NCBI RefSeq assembly: GCF_001315105.1
Contig: NZ_BAZR01000006.1
Span: 62,001-126,000, forward strand
Length of the DNA: 64,000 nt
Direction: 5' to 3'
Source: Paenibacillus sp. JCM 10914
GTDB lineage: Bacteria; Bacillota; Bacilli; Paenibacillales; Paenibacillaceae
The notes under the pieces are model-generated. The model made no database searches. It saw only the letters and a list, made by a program, of their open reading frames with translations, and was not told the origin of the DNA. Both the position numbers and the translations under genes were made by a program. Positions 1 to 7,817 of this stretch are shown here, piece by piece (positions within the stretch are counted from its first letter, which is position 1; each line of letters starts with the position of its first letter).

Positions 1-548
1 TGCCCAAAATCAACTATATCTACAGTGCCGAGGCACAGAAAGAGCCGGTGGAACTGGAGGAAGCGGTAGATTCGAAGCTGGTTTATTCGGATGAGAAGGA
101 GTTGCGTTCGGCCTTCGAGGGCAGGATTGCGAATCTCAGCGAATATCGGCACGATCAGCAGTCGGATAAAGAGAACGCATTCGTATTTCGTCCACTCATA
201 AATAATGAATGGCCGCTATTCAATGTGGAGCTGGAATTTATATATGAATCCCAGAAAATCAACGCCTATCGCGAGCCCGTATTTGAAATTATGCCGACCG
301 AGGATACGGAGGAGCAGAAAGTCTTATCAGCCTCCAAGGCACTGGAGACTTTGATTGAGCGGAATTTCATCCCACCGGACTCGGCCGTAAGGGATATTCA
401 GCTTGGCTATTATGGACAGTTGTTTAACACGGAAGACCAACTTGCGGCGCCTACCTGGCGATTTACGCTGGATGGCGGCGAGATGATCTATGTGCAAGGC
501 ATTAGTGGGGATGTTCTTACACCAAAAAGCGATACGATAAAGGAGTAA
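1..548 (+). CDS. yycI: YycI, regulator of the WalRK two-component system (C-terminal part)
   Basis: The reading frame is open from the left edge (first full codon at base 3), so the start lies outside the window. About 181 C-terminal residues are present. The protein is rich in charged and aromatic residues and has no membrane segment here, as expected for the extracytoplasmic part of YycI, whose single N-terminal anchor would be upstream. In Bacillales YycI and YycH bind and restrain the WalK sensor kinase, which controls cell-wall metabolism. The identification rests mainly on position: the next gene, five bases downstream, is yycJ, as in the walRKHIJ operon. Sequence conservation of YycI is low, so the family call is an inference from synteny plus general character. 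Confidence 0.8.
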   Translation, partial: PKINYIYSAEAQKEPVELEEAVDSKLVYSDEKELRSAFEGRIANLSEYRHDQQSDKENAFVFRPLINNEWPLFNVELEFIYESQKINAYREPVFEIMPTEDTEEQKVLSASKALETLIERNFIPPDSAVRDIQLGYYGQLFNTEDQLAAPTWRFTLDGGEMIYVQGISGDVLTPKSDTIKE

Positions 549-553
549 TCCAT

Positions 554-1362
554 ATGGGGATATCATTTTCCGTGCTGTCGAGCGGCTCGACGGGCAATGC
601 TACGATTGTCCGAAATGAGAACACGACCCTGTTGATCGATGCGGGACTCAGCGCACGGCGGATTGAAGAGCTGCTACGGGAACGCGAAATGACCGGTGAT
701 GAGATTGACGGTATTCTAGTTACCCACGAGCACTCGGATCATATTCGGGGGCTTGGAGCGGTTGCCCGCAAATATAATTTGCCGGTATATGCCAACGAAC
801 AGACCTGGGAAGCGATGAACCGCTCCATTGGCAAGATCGCAGAGGAGAATCAAATTGTGCTTGAGAGTCATGAGGTCAAGGATTTCGGCTCTCTGCGGGT
901 AGAACCGTTTGAGATTTCCCATGATGCTGCGGCACCTGTTGGTATTGCTTCTATGATGGAGACGAGAAGCTAGGCGTGGCCACGGATCTTGGTTATGTGA
1001 GCGACAAAGTGAAGCGGGCGCTGGATCGGTCCGATGTGCTGGTGCTGGAAGCTAACCATGATATCGAACTGTTGCGTATGGGACGATATCCTTGGAATAC
1101 GAAACGGCGGATTCTTGGTGATATGGGTCATCTGTCCAACAACTCGGCTGGTGATGCGCTGAGTGAATTGTTGACGGGTGATACGAAGCGAACGTACCTC
1201 GCGCATCTTAGCCTGGATCATAACATGATGGATCTAGCCAAGATGACCGTACGCGATACGATGGAAGACCGTGGCTGCTTCTTCAAGGACAGCGAATTCA
1301 AATTGTGTGATACGTATTATGATCGCTCCACACCGTGGGACGAGCTCAGAAGTAAGAAGTAG
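554..1362 (+). pseudogene. yycJ: YycJ/WalJ metallo-beta-lactamase-fold hydrolase, split by one frameshift
   Basis: Two adjacent reading frames together give one full-length MBL-fold protein of about 270 residues. The first (554-973) carries the start MGISFSVLSSGSTGN and the metal-binding motif THEHSDH near residue 60. The second continues from about base 946 with the conserved LGVATDLGYVS block and ends at 1362. Restoring one base near 943 (GGTATTGC to GGTTATTGC) rejoins them as VGYCFYDGDEKLGVATD. YycJ is a cytoplasmic DNase/hydrolase-type protein linked to cell-wall homeostasis and lies last in the wal operon. The gene is core and normally intact, so I suspect a sequence error, although a genuine mutation cannot be excluded. 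It is followed by a strong terminator. Confidence 0.85.
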
Positions 1363-1387
1363 AAATCAGCCATTATTGATCATAATA

Positions 1388-1433
1388 AAGCTGTCACCAA
1401 GTGCGAGAATACGACTTGGTGACAGCTTTTTTT
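1388..1433. terminator. Rho-independent terminator, bidirectional
   Basis: A 15-bp perfect stem (1388-1402 with 1414-1428) around an 11-base loop is followed by a run of seven T. It ends the wal operon on the plus strand and sits just downstream of the convergent spore-protein gene, so it can serve both. Confidence 0.9.
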
Positions 1434-1441
1434 ATCGTTTA

Positions 1442-1705
1442 CTATTGCTTGCTTAAACTTTCTTGCGCCAGACGGACCATCTCCCGAACCATGGATCCAC
1501 CGATCGCACCGCCAATCTTGCCTGCTTGACCCGTTGTGAGATCACTGTTATCACCAGGTGTAAGGGGGACACCGAGAGATTTGGCAACTTCATATTTAAG
1601 GTCCTGCTGCCGGTTTGGGTCTACGGCATAGCCTTCATTTTGCATTACTTGAACCATAAATTGCTCCATTGCCGGGCTCCGGCGACGTCTTGATCTTCTT
1701 GCCAC
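1442..1705 (-). CDS. Alpha/beta-type small acid-soluble spore protein
   Basis: 87 residues with a basic Arg-rich start (MARRSRRRRS). The two family blocks are present: KYEVAKSLGVPL, which contains the region cut by the germination protease GPR (Glu in the KYEVA context), and the C-terminal GQAGKIGGAIGGSMVREMV block that contacts the DNA. Proteins of this family coat spore DNA in the A-like form and protect it from UV and heat, then feed outgrowth as an amino-acid source. The start is preceded by a good AAGGAGG-like site at about 1711-1717. The family normally has a shorter, less basic N-terminus, so this is a variant form. It shows that the organism makes endospores. Expression under the forespore sigma factor G is expected but I did not locate the promoter. 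Confidence 0.93.
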   Translation of the reverse strand: MARRSRRRRSPAMEQFMVQVMQNEGYAVDPNRQQDLKYEVAKSLGVPLTPGDNSDLTTGQAGKIGGAIGGSMVREMVRLAQESLSKQ

Positions 1706-2177
1706 GGGGCTAACCTCCTTGAATTCGATTCAGATGCCTGTATGAGTATTTCCCACGGGTGGAATGGGCATGCGTGGATAAGCTATCCATACGGGTGCTA
1801 TAACCGGAAATGCAAGGATCGGACATGCGTAACAGAAGTATTTTGGATGAGGGTAGTCCTTCAAGAATAAGTTGCCTTTGCTCCAAATAGGATTGAGTTG
1901 TGGGGCCAGCGAGTGCTGCATTTTCCCTCTGGCTAGAATTGAGGATTTTGCCATTAGATTAACACATTTGTAATGTATTCTTCATGAGGGAGGATGATCG
2001 AAATCGCTGGTAAAAATGGAACCTAAATCCCCTTAGCGCGTATTAAGGAATACCTATGATTACCTAAAGGTGACACTTATCGTGAAAGAGTATACTCCTT
2101 GTACACGCTGCCGATAATGCCATTAATTTGGCAATCTTTATATGCAAGAAAGCTGACGTCATCCCCGGAGGTTATGG

Positions 2178-2349
2178 TACAATAGGAACACCAGATAGAC
2201 GCAGTGATTGAGAGATAGGCAGAAGAGCAGGCGTGTGCTTTGCTTCTCGAATCGGTCGGTTAGTCTGGCGCACATTTCCAGTAAAAATGGTATTTTTGCG
2301 CTTAAGATCCCCTGTTTGTGGTAATAGATGGATGCGGGGTTTTTTTTGA
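2178..2349 (+). ncRNA. Possible small structured RNA upstream of htrA
   Basis: An extended -10 element (TGGTACAAT, 2175-2183) is followed by about 160 bases without a convincing reading frame. They contain complementary segments: CCAGA near 2191 with TCTGG near 2266, and AGAAGAGCA with TGCTTTGCTTCT at about 2220-2247. The stretch ends in CCCC...CGGGG followed by eight T at about 2309-2347. This arrangement resembles an independent small RNA or a leader with its own terminator. I cannot match it to a known family such as 6S RNA or a riboswitch class by eye. The whole 1706-2658 interval otherwise holds no gene I can support. Confidence 0.3.
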
Positions 2350-2658
2350 ATCATCATGTGGGAATACATACCTTTTATGGAACGTATATTAGGCGATTAA
2401 GCCTTCAATTTTTACGAGAACTCGTAATAATTTGAAAGAGTACGGCTAATTTGCAACTTTTTATGCTGTTTAAGAGTTATATCAATAGAGAGAGTTATCA
2501 GGTATGGAGTTGTTGTTAAACGATGATGACTCTATATGCTCGGTGTAGTGCCTTTTGCTGTAACGTCAGAGCGAATTTTAGTAGATCTGGGCGACGGGGA
2601 GTCTAACAGCTGATAAAGTAGCTTGACGGTCTGCAATCAAGGAGGGAGAGGGATCGCA

Positions 2659-4026
2659 ATGGGATTGTTTGATGATGATTTCTATTCAACTAAAGTATCC
2701 AGACAGGGAAAAACGACCAGCGAGGACCCATCCGAACGCAGTAAATGGCGGTCGACCCGTCGTCGAAGAGGATTATCGACTTTCCAGATTTCCGCGCTGA
2801 GCTCCGTCTGCAGCGCATTAATTGCCGTCATGCTGTTTAGCTTTATTACAGGACATACCTCATCTTCTCCGAGGATGTCGTTAGTCAATGGCAGCCACCA
2901 GGTATCGTCGACGGATGGTGATCCGTTCGAACGCATCATTAACGCCGCACAGAAGGTGCGTCCCTCGGTCGTAAGTGTATTGACGCACAAGCAGCCTAAG
3001 GCATTAGAGGACGAAGGATGGTTTGAAGAGGACACCGAATCTCTGCCGGAGGATGAAGAAAGTCTTGAACTGCCGGAAGGTTTTGATTTTGGCGAGGATT
3101 TTGATTTCGGGGATGATTTCGGCGGTGATTTTGGAGGATCGCAGGAGGATGCTCTGGGTTCGGGTGTAATCTTCAAGAAGCTGGAGGGCAAGGCTTTTAT
3201 TATCACGAACAACCATGTGGTGGAGGATGCCGATACGCTTGAAGTGGTCCTAGTGAACGGCGAGAAGAGAACAGCGACATTGGTCGGAACGGATCGTGTG
3301 AGTGATATTGCCGTGCTGTCGATTGATAGTAAGGGGATCGGCGAAGTAGCTGAGTTTGGCGATTCAACTAAGCTGCGCCTAGGAGAGACGGTCATTGCGA
3401 TCGGTAACCCGCTAGGACTCGGTGACACGCTAACCTCCGGTATCGTTAGCTATACGAACCGAATTATTCCGGTCTCACTCAACCAGGATGGTATTTATGA
3501 CTGGGAGCAGGAAGTGATTCAGACGGATGCTGCGATAAATGAAGGTAACAGTGGTGGCGCTTTGGTGGATCTGAACGGCCGCGTGATCGGGATCAATACG
3601 ATGAAAATCGCCGATACCGGCGTGGAGGGACTCGGATTTGCCATTCCCGTGAATGAAATTACGGAGGTTGTCACGGAACTCATGTTGAAGGGTCACATTG
3701 CCCGCCCGTATCTAGGCGTGTACACGGTGGATTTGAGCAATCCTTATGCTCCGCTGAGCAAGAAGGAGAAAGAGAATCTCAACCTGCCGAAGACAATCAC
3801 GGAAGGCGTGGTGGTGCTGGATGCGCTAGGACCGGCGCTCGATGCTGGACTGCAGCTTAATGACGTCATCGTGAAGCTGGATGGCAAGCCGGTTAATACG
3901 ACGCTGGAGCTTCGTAAGCACTTGTACCGCAATACCAAGGTGGGCGGCGAATTGAACGTAACGTTCTACCGGGAGGGCAAACTTAAATCCCTCAAGATAA
4001 AGCTTCAGGAGAAGCCGGAAGAATAA
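2659..4026 (+). CDS. htrA: HtrA/DegP-like membrane-anchored serine protease
   Basis: 455 residues. The start ATG at 2659 is chosen for the strong AAGGAGGGAG site about 10 bases upstream. Order of parts: cytoplasmic basic N-terminus, one membrane segment at about residues 35-58, an unusual acidic Gly/Asp/Phe-rich linker (about 115-160), a trypsin-like protease domain, and a C-terminal PDZ domain from about residue 345. The catalytic triad is visible as NNHVV (His), SDIAVL (Asp) and GNSGGA (Ser). HtrA proteases degrade or refold damaged exported proteins at the outer face of the membrane. The position after the wal operon matches yyxA/htrC of other Bacillales. In Bacillus, htrA-type genes respond to the CssRS secretion-stress system. 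I do not see a clear operator here. A terminator follows at 4159. Confidence 0.93.
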   Translation: MGLFDDDFYSTKVSRQGKTTSEDPSERSKWRSTRRRRGLSTFQISALSSVCSALIAVMLFSFITGHTSSSPRMSLVNGSHQVSSTDGDPFERIINAAQKVRPSVVSVLTHKQPKALEDEGWFEEDTESLPEDEESLELPEGFDFGEDFDFGDDFGGDFGGSQEDALGSGVIFKKLEGKAFIITNNHVVEDADTLEVVLVNGEKRTATLVGTDRVSDIAVLSIDSKGIGEVAEFGDSTKLRLGETVIAIGNPLGLGDTLTSGIVSYTNRIIPVSLNQDGIYDWEQEVIQTDAAINEGNSGGALVDLNGRVIGINTMKIADTGVEGLGFAIPVNEITEVVTELMLKGHIARPYLGVYTVDLSNPYAPLSKKEKENLNLPKTITEGVVVLDALGPALDAGLQLNDVIVKLDGKPVNTTLELRKHLYRNTKVGGELNVTFYREGKLKSLKIKLQEKPEE

Positions 4027-4158
4027 ACGAAGCTGCCGCAGCGGTTAAGCTGTTTGAACTGAACTAAATTAGGTATATATAATCGTAGGATATGAATAGA
4101 CTGATCTATATAGAGAATGAAAAAGGTTAGGTAAGAGCCGGTGAAGTGGCTGCAGAGG

Positions 4159-4183
4159 AGAGCGTGGACACACGCTCTTTTTT
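4159..4183 (+). terminator. Rho-independent terminator after htrA
   Basis: AGAGCGTG and CACGCTCT form an 8-bp stem with a four-base loop, followed by six T. Confidence 0.85.
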
Positions 4184-4373
4184 GTTGCATACACGCGATT
4201 CGGATGAGAATCCTTGGATCACAAGGAAGCTTTTGCGGAATGCTATGTGACGCATGTGAGGAAATCGGTCAAAGGCATTTCTTTTTCCCACAGAGTATGG
4301 TAGAACTGAATAGTAGCTATTACTTGATTGATGAATGTACAACCAGAGGCGAATGAGAGAAAGGATGCATAGA

Positions 4374-4541
4374 ATGTACGTCGTATGCAAGGAACATGTG
4401 GAACTGGCCATTGAGGATTTCGTGGACGAATATGAGGATGCTCCGGATATTGTGGATCTGAAAGAGACCGAGTTCTCGGATTGGGATCCGCCCGTAAAGT
4501 GCGCAGAATGCGATAAGCCAGCCCAGTTTCTCGTGGTGTGA
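4374..4541 (+). CDS. Small CxxH/CxxC-motif protein
   Basis: 55 residues starting at the ATG at 4374, nine bases after GAGAAAGG. The N-terminal CKEH and C-terminal CAEC give a four-ligand CxxH...CxxC arrangement suited to binding one zinc ion, separated by an acidic stretch (VDEYEDAPDIVDL). This matches the short CxxH/CxxC family commonly found beside htrA in Bacillales. Function is unknown. The gene has its own terminator and lies between htrA and the GTPase gene in the same direction. Confidence 0.8.
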   Translation: MYVVCKEHVELAIEDFVDEYEDAPDIVDLKETEFSDWDPPVKCAECDKPAQFLVV

Positions 4542-4579
4542 CACGTTTGCTAGTACAATAGATGATTATGAATGAGACG

Positions 4580-4604
4580 AAGCGTGATGAATTCACGCTT
4601 TTTT
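4580..4604 (+). terminator. Rho-independent terminator
   Basis: AAGCGTGA and TCACGCTT form an 8-bp stem with loop TGAAT, followed by TTTT. It closes the CxxH/CxxC gene. Confidence 0.8.
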
Positions 4605-4690
4605 GGTATAAGAAGATATGAAAGATGTATAGATGAAGGAATGGCGCGATAAGCTAACGTAAGCGGAGTCTGGAGAATGGAGACGATCAT

Positions 4691-5731
4691 ATGGACGATT
4701 ACGGGAAGTCATGGGAAGAGGAGATTAGACGGGCTGCAGACGCGGCCTATGAGAAAGAAATGGATGAGATTAATCGTCAACTGAACGAGCAGATCCTCAT
4801 CGCCCTCATCGGTGACGTGAACACGGGCAAATCATCGACGATGAACCGTATCGTTGGCGAAGAGGTTGCCGGGGTAGGGGCAGAGCCGGGTGAGACCACG
4901 GAAATTAAGCCACATCCTTATAAAGAGCATATCTCTTTTATCGACACACCTGGACTGAATGACGTCAATACGGTAAATTCCGATGTGACCTTACAGTATT
5001 ATAAACAAGCGGATATCGTGCTGTTCTTCTTGAATGCGGCGGGAACGGTCTTCTCTGAGGTGGAGAAGAAGTCGTTCGAGAAGATCGAAGGTGTGAACAA
5101 GAACATCGTCATCGTCTTGAATAAGATTGATGCTGCGGATGAGATTGAACGTCTCTTGGCGCGTATTCAGAAGGAGACGGGCGGCCATTATGATGTCGTA
5201 CCAGTATCTTCTCGTACGGGGCAGAATATCGACCAGTTACGGAATCATATTCTGGAGATGCTTAAAAAAAAGTCTAAAGACATTCTCTTTGCCAAGAGCA
5301 TCAAAGAGAAGTCGGCAACCGCCAACAGCTGGATTATCGGAGCATCGATCTCCGCCGGAGCGGTAGGGGCATCCCCGATTCCGGGCTCGGACATCATTCC
5401 GATAACGGGCATTCAGGTTAGTCTGTTGACGCGGCTGGCGGTGCTCTACAATAAGCCGATCAGCAAGGAGACCGCGAAGGAACTCGTCATCGCGACCATA
5501 TTCGGGAACATTGGCAAGAGTATTTTTCGACAGATTGTGAAGCTGTTCCCTGGGGCTGGTTCCGTCGCTGGAGCGACAGTGGCAGGCGCTACAACGTTAG
5601 CGCTCGGGTATGCGGTGAAGTATGCGTATGAGCATGGGATTGAGATCAACACGGCGAATATTACGAAGCTATATAAGAAGTTTAGGGAGAAGGGGGAACA
5701 GGCGTCGAAACCGGACGACATTTCATCCTGA
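4691..5731 (+). CDS. Era-like GTPase with C-terminal DUF697-type membrane-associated domain
   Basis: 346 residues. The GTP-binding motifs are complete: G1 GDVNTGKSS (about residue 40), a Thr-containing switch (GETTEIKPH), G3 DTPG and G4 NKID, with an SSRTG sequence as G5. After residue 205 comes a Gly/Ala/Ser-rich hydrophobic region (ASISAGAVGASPIPGSDIIPITGIQ) typical of the DUF697/YcjF group. It has two or three segments that could lie in or on the membrane. The family couples GTP hydrolysis to an unknown envelope or stress function. The start is supported by GGAG sites about 10-15 bases upstream. The gene stands alone between two terminators. The GTPase activity is well supported, the cellular role is not. 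Confidence 0.85.
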   Translation: MDDYGKSWEEEIRRAADAAYEKEMDEINRQLNEQILIALIGDVNTGKSSTMNRIVGEEVAGVGAEPGETTEIKPHPYKEHISFIDTPGLNDVNTVNSDVTLQYYKQADIVLFFLNAAGTVFSEVEKKSFEKIEGVNKNIVIVLNKIDAADEIERLLARIQKETGGHYDVVPVSSRTGQNIDQLRNHILEMLKKKSKDILFAKSIKEKSATANSWIIGASISAGAVGASPIPGSDIIPITGIQVSLLTRLAVLYNKPISKETAKELVIATIFGNIGKSIFRQIVKLFPGAGSVAGATVAGATTLALGYAVKYAYEHGIEINTANITKLYKKFREKGEQASKPDDISS

Positions 5732-5780
5732 TCCGACATGAGCTGCGCGCGCTTGGCTTGTATCACAGTAAAACAACAAA

Positions 5781-5805
5781 AAGGGCCTCGATTGGCCCTT
5801 TCGTT
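5781..5805. terminator. Terminator hairpin between convergent genes
   Basis: AAGGGCC and GGCCCTT form a 7-bp stem around TCGATT. The T-tract is short. It lies between the GTPase gene and the convergent small gene at 5840. Confidence 0.65.
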
Positions 5806-5839
5806 GTGCGCTGTCTTTCTTCACAGAAAGAACGCCTGG

Positions 5840-6130
5840 TTATTTGTCGGCAGCGTAATCTGCTTCCGCTTGCGCAAGCATGGATTTCCAATTCTTGAAG
5901 CCGGTCTCTCGCGAAACATGGCGGTCAAACAATTCATCTGGTATCTTATCGATATCCTCATGAGTATCTGCTTGGAAATTCCCCTTCTGCAGAAATTCAC
6001 CAAAGCTCGTGAATGAGGAATGCCGGCTCATAAAGCTTTCGTTAAAAAGTTTATCCAGTGAAACATGGCTCGGATCTTCCTGGGCTGCTTTCTGCCCTTG
6101 CAATTCCATCAACAGGTCATCAAACGACAT
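5840..6130 (-). CDS. Small acidic protein of unknown function
   Basis: 96 residues, acidic, without membrane segment or cysteine motif, predicted mostly helical. I do not recognise a family. The ATG at 6130 has no ribosome binding site. An in-frame CTG at 6148 lies seven bases after AGGAG and would add LRKHKP to the start, giving a basic N-terminus. The CTG may therefore be the true start. It is the first of three minus-strand genes (with 6240-6683 and 6744-6911) that could share a direction but are separated by about 110 and 60 bases. Confidence 0.6.
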   Translation of the reverse strand: MSFDDLLMELQGQKAAQEDPSHVSLDKLFNESFMSRHSSFTSFGEFLQKGNFQADTHEDIDKIPDELFDRHVSRETGFKNWKSMLAQAEADYAADK

Positions 6131-6239
6131 CGGTTTATGCTTTCTCAGAGTACCACTCCTAAATAGGTTATTTGTATTCAGTATAACATAACCAAAATTC
6201 TCATATGCATGGCTTCAAATGCAGAGTTGATCGAGACGT

Positions 6240-6683
6240 CTATCTTTTGGAGAAAGAAGTCCAGATCTGCTCAAGCCAGGAATCGAATTCGGCGCCTTTA
6301 TCACCTTCGTACGTATCATAGATGTCAATTCTCATCTTCTTCAGTTTTTCTTTGAAGTCTTCGTACGTATGGTCGCGGGGCAGGCTTTTCTTCACTCTAA
6401 GCAACACCTTCGAGGTATCCTTGATCAGTTCGCCTTTGTGCCGCTCTGGCAAGGATACATCTTCTCCAAGGGAGCGGAGCTGATGGTATGCCGCTTCCTG
6501 GACTCCATATACCGTATCTGCATGCAGTCTATGCTTCAAAATGTCAATGGATCGCGGGTGATTCCATTTCCCCAAAGCTTCAACCGCTTGCAAACGTTCC
6601 CTCCAGTTCGCGTTTCGGTTGGCAGCGCTCTTCAGCTCCGCATAGTTCTCGGGCAGGTCTGTAATAACTTCTTGATTATCCAA
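6240..6683 (-). CDS. HEAT-repeat-like protein
   Basis: 147 residues starting at a TTG (6683) that lies 10 bases after AAGGAG. The first half contains two HEAT-like helical pairs (WRERLQAVEALGKWNHPRSI, then a second containing YGVQEAAYHQLRSLG), a pattern used for protein-protein contacts. The second half is a charged helical tail (YEDFKEKLKKMRIDIYDTYEGD). Similar small HEAT proteins occur in Bacillus and Paenibacillus with no assigned role. No catalytic motif is visible. Confidence 0.72.
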   Translation of the reverse strand: MDNQEVITDLPENYAELKSAANRNANWRERLQAVEALGKWNHPRSIDILKHRLHADTVYGVQEAAYHQLRSLGEDVSLPERHKGELIKDTSKVLLRVKKSLPRDHTYEDFKEKLKKMRIDIYDTYEGDKGAEFDSWLEQIWTSFSKR

Positions 6684-6743
6684 ATCCGTTCAACTCCTTA
6701 TTTATATTCCAACCGGCAACATCTGAATCTATTTCATGAGAGA

Positions 6744-6911
6744 TTATTTATCGGGCTTGCTGGTGTCCTCTACATGGTCTGCTTGCTTGGTTCCTTTGCT
6801 GGTATAGGGTTTCGGTTTGCCCTTGGCTCGCCTAGCCTTGGCATCCCAGCGGCTCCAGCCTTTTTTGCCTGTCCCTCTGCCTGTTCCACCCTTGCCCTTG
6901 GATTTACTCAA
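6744..6911 (-). CDS. Small basic Gly/Lys-rich protein resembling DUF3934
   Basis: A 55-residue gene starting at TTG (6911), seven bases after GGAG. The protein is strongly basic and begins SKSKGKGGTGRGTGKKGWSR, followed by WDAKARRAKGKPKPYTSKG. The block GGTGRGTGKKGW resembles the short DUF3934 family of Bacillales. Function is unknown; the composition suggests nucleic-acid or ribosome association, but that is only inference. It lies 60 bases upstream of the HEAT-repeat gene on the same strand and could be co-transcribed. Confidence 0.65.
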   Translation of the reverse strand: MSKSKGKGGTGRGTGKKGWSRWDAKARRAKGKPKPYTSKGTKQADHVEDTSKPDK

Positions 6912-7106
6912 CAAATCACTCCGTTATGGTTAGTCTTGACCGGCTTTGGCTGATGAATAACCAGCACTGTAGAAATATACACTGTATCGGCCTTTATGTA
7001 TAGGATACCACGGAAATAAATATAAGAATCGTTCGAATTTTAACTTGATGGTCGTTAACAGGCGGCGAGTTGACTCTTAATAGCGAGCATGTTATGTTAT
7101 TTTTGT

Positions 7107-7123
7107 ACTGACCAGTCAGATTA
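7107..7123. promoter_or_regulatory. Putative TetR operator upstream of tetR
   Basis: The 14-base string TACTGACCAGTCAG occurs here and again at 7771 in front of the P450 gene. TGAC and GTCA form the near-palindromic core typical of TetR-family operators. The two copies flank the regulator gene, which suggests autoregulation plus control of the P450. Confidence 0.65.
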
Positions 7124-7166
7124 AGGTGATAGCTTAGAATTTAGCCGTGAAAGGGCAGATTTAACC

Positions 7167-7744
7167 GTGAGCAAAGATAAAATTATTGGCGCAGCATTGA
7201 GGTATTCTCCGAGAAGGGATATCACCGTGCCAGCATGGATGAGATTGCGGCGCGTGCACAGGTTGCCAAAGGCACGTTATATTATAATTTTCCGGGCAAA
7301 TCCCAGCTGTTTAAGACCGTGGTGAAGCAGGGTTTCGAGGATATTATGCAGCGGACGGAGGCTGATCTGAACTCCTCTTTGCCGATGAAGGAGAAGATCG
7401 AGCACTTGATTCGCCATCATCTGGATTTATTCCTGGAATCGCGTCATTTCTCCCATATCGTATTTAATGAGATCTCCAACGGCATCGAACAGGATGTACT
7501 CGATGATCTGAAGGAACTCAAGCGAACGTATCTAGGCTTTCTGGCCCGAATTATCGAAGAAGGAAAGTGTGAGGAGAATTTGGTCCGCGATGTGGATCCC
7601 CATCTGGCCGCGGCGAGTATCATCGGCACGCTGGAGAGTATGTGTAATTACTATCTGAATCATCAAGAAACGTACTCTCGGGGTGACCTTGAGCAATTTG
7701 CGTTTACGATGATTGCACAGGGCCTGTTTATATCGTTAGAATAA
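7167..7744 (+). CDS. TetR/AcrR-family transcriptional regulator (one-base frameshift near the start)
   Basis: The helix-turn-helix region reads MDEIAARAQVAKGTLYYNFPGKSQLF, classical for TetR, followed by a helical ligand-binding domain ending at 7744. The open frame as it stands begins only at 7235, inside helix 2. The missing start is present one frame over: GTG at 7167 gives MSKDKIIGAAL. One lost base near 7198 (TTGAG for TTGGAG) would join it to EVFSEKGYHRASMDEIA. The complete protein would be about 193 residues. It lies immediately upstream of a cytochrome P450 gene with the same operator-like site in both promoters, so it probably represses both. Either a sequence error or a recent mutation explains the break. 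Confidence 0.85.
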
Positions 7745-7770
7745 GCAGGTTCCTTTTTTTAAAGTCGCAA

Positions 7771-7787
7771 TACTGACCAGTCAGTTC
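7771..7787. promoter_or_regulatory. Putative TetR operator upstream of the P450 gene
   Basis: Second copy of TACTGACCAGTCAG, about 35 bases upstream of the P450 start and just after the end of tetR. Confidence 0.65.
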
Positions 7788-7817
7788 AAAAATACGGATG
7801 AAAGCGACGGTGTTGAA

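Noticed and set aside
1730..1954. Open frame of 74 codons on the minus strand
   Set aside because: No ribosome binding site, odd composition rich in Pro and Ile, and no recognisable motif.
2682..3428. Long open frame of 248 codons antisense to htrA
   Set aside because: Ser/Pro-rich shadow of a well-supported protease gene; its codons follow from the htrA frame.
6369..6953. Open frame of 194 codons on the plus strand
   Set aside because: Overlaps the HEAT-repeat gene and the small basic gene on the other strand and has no start site signal.
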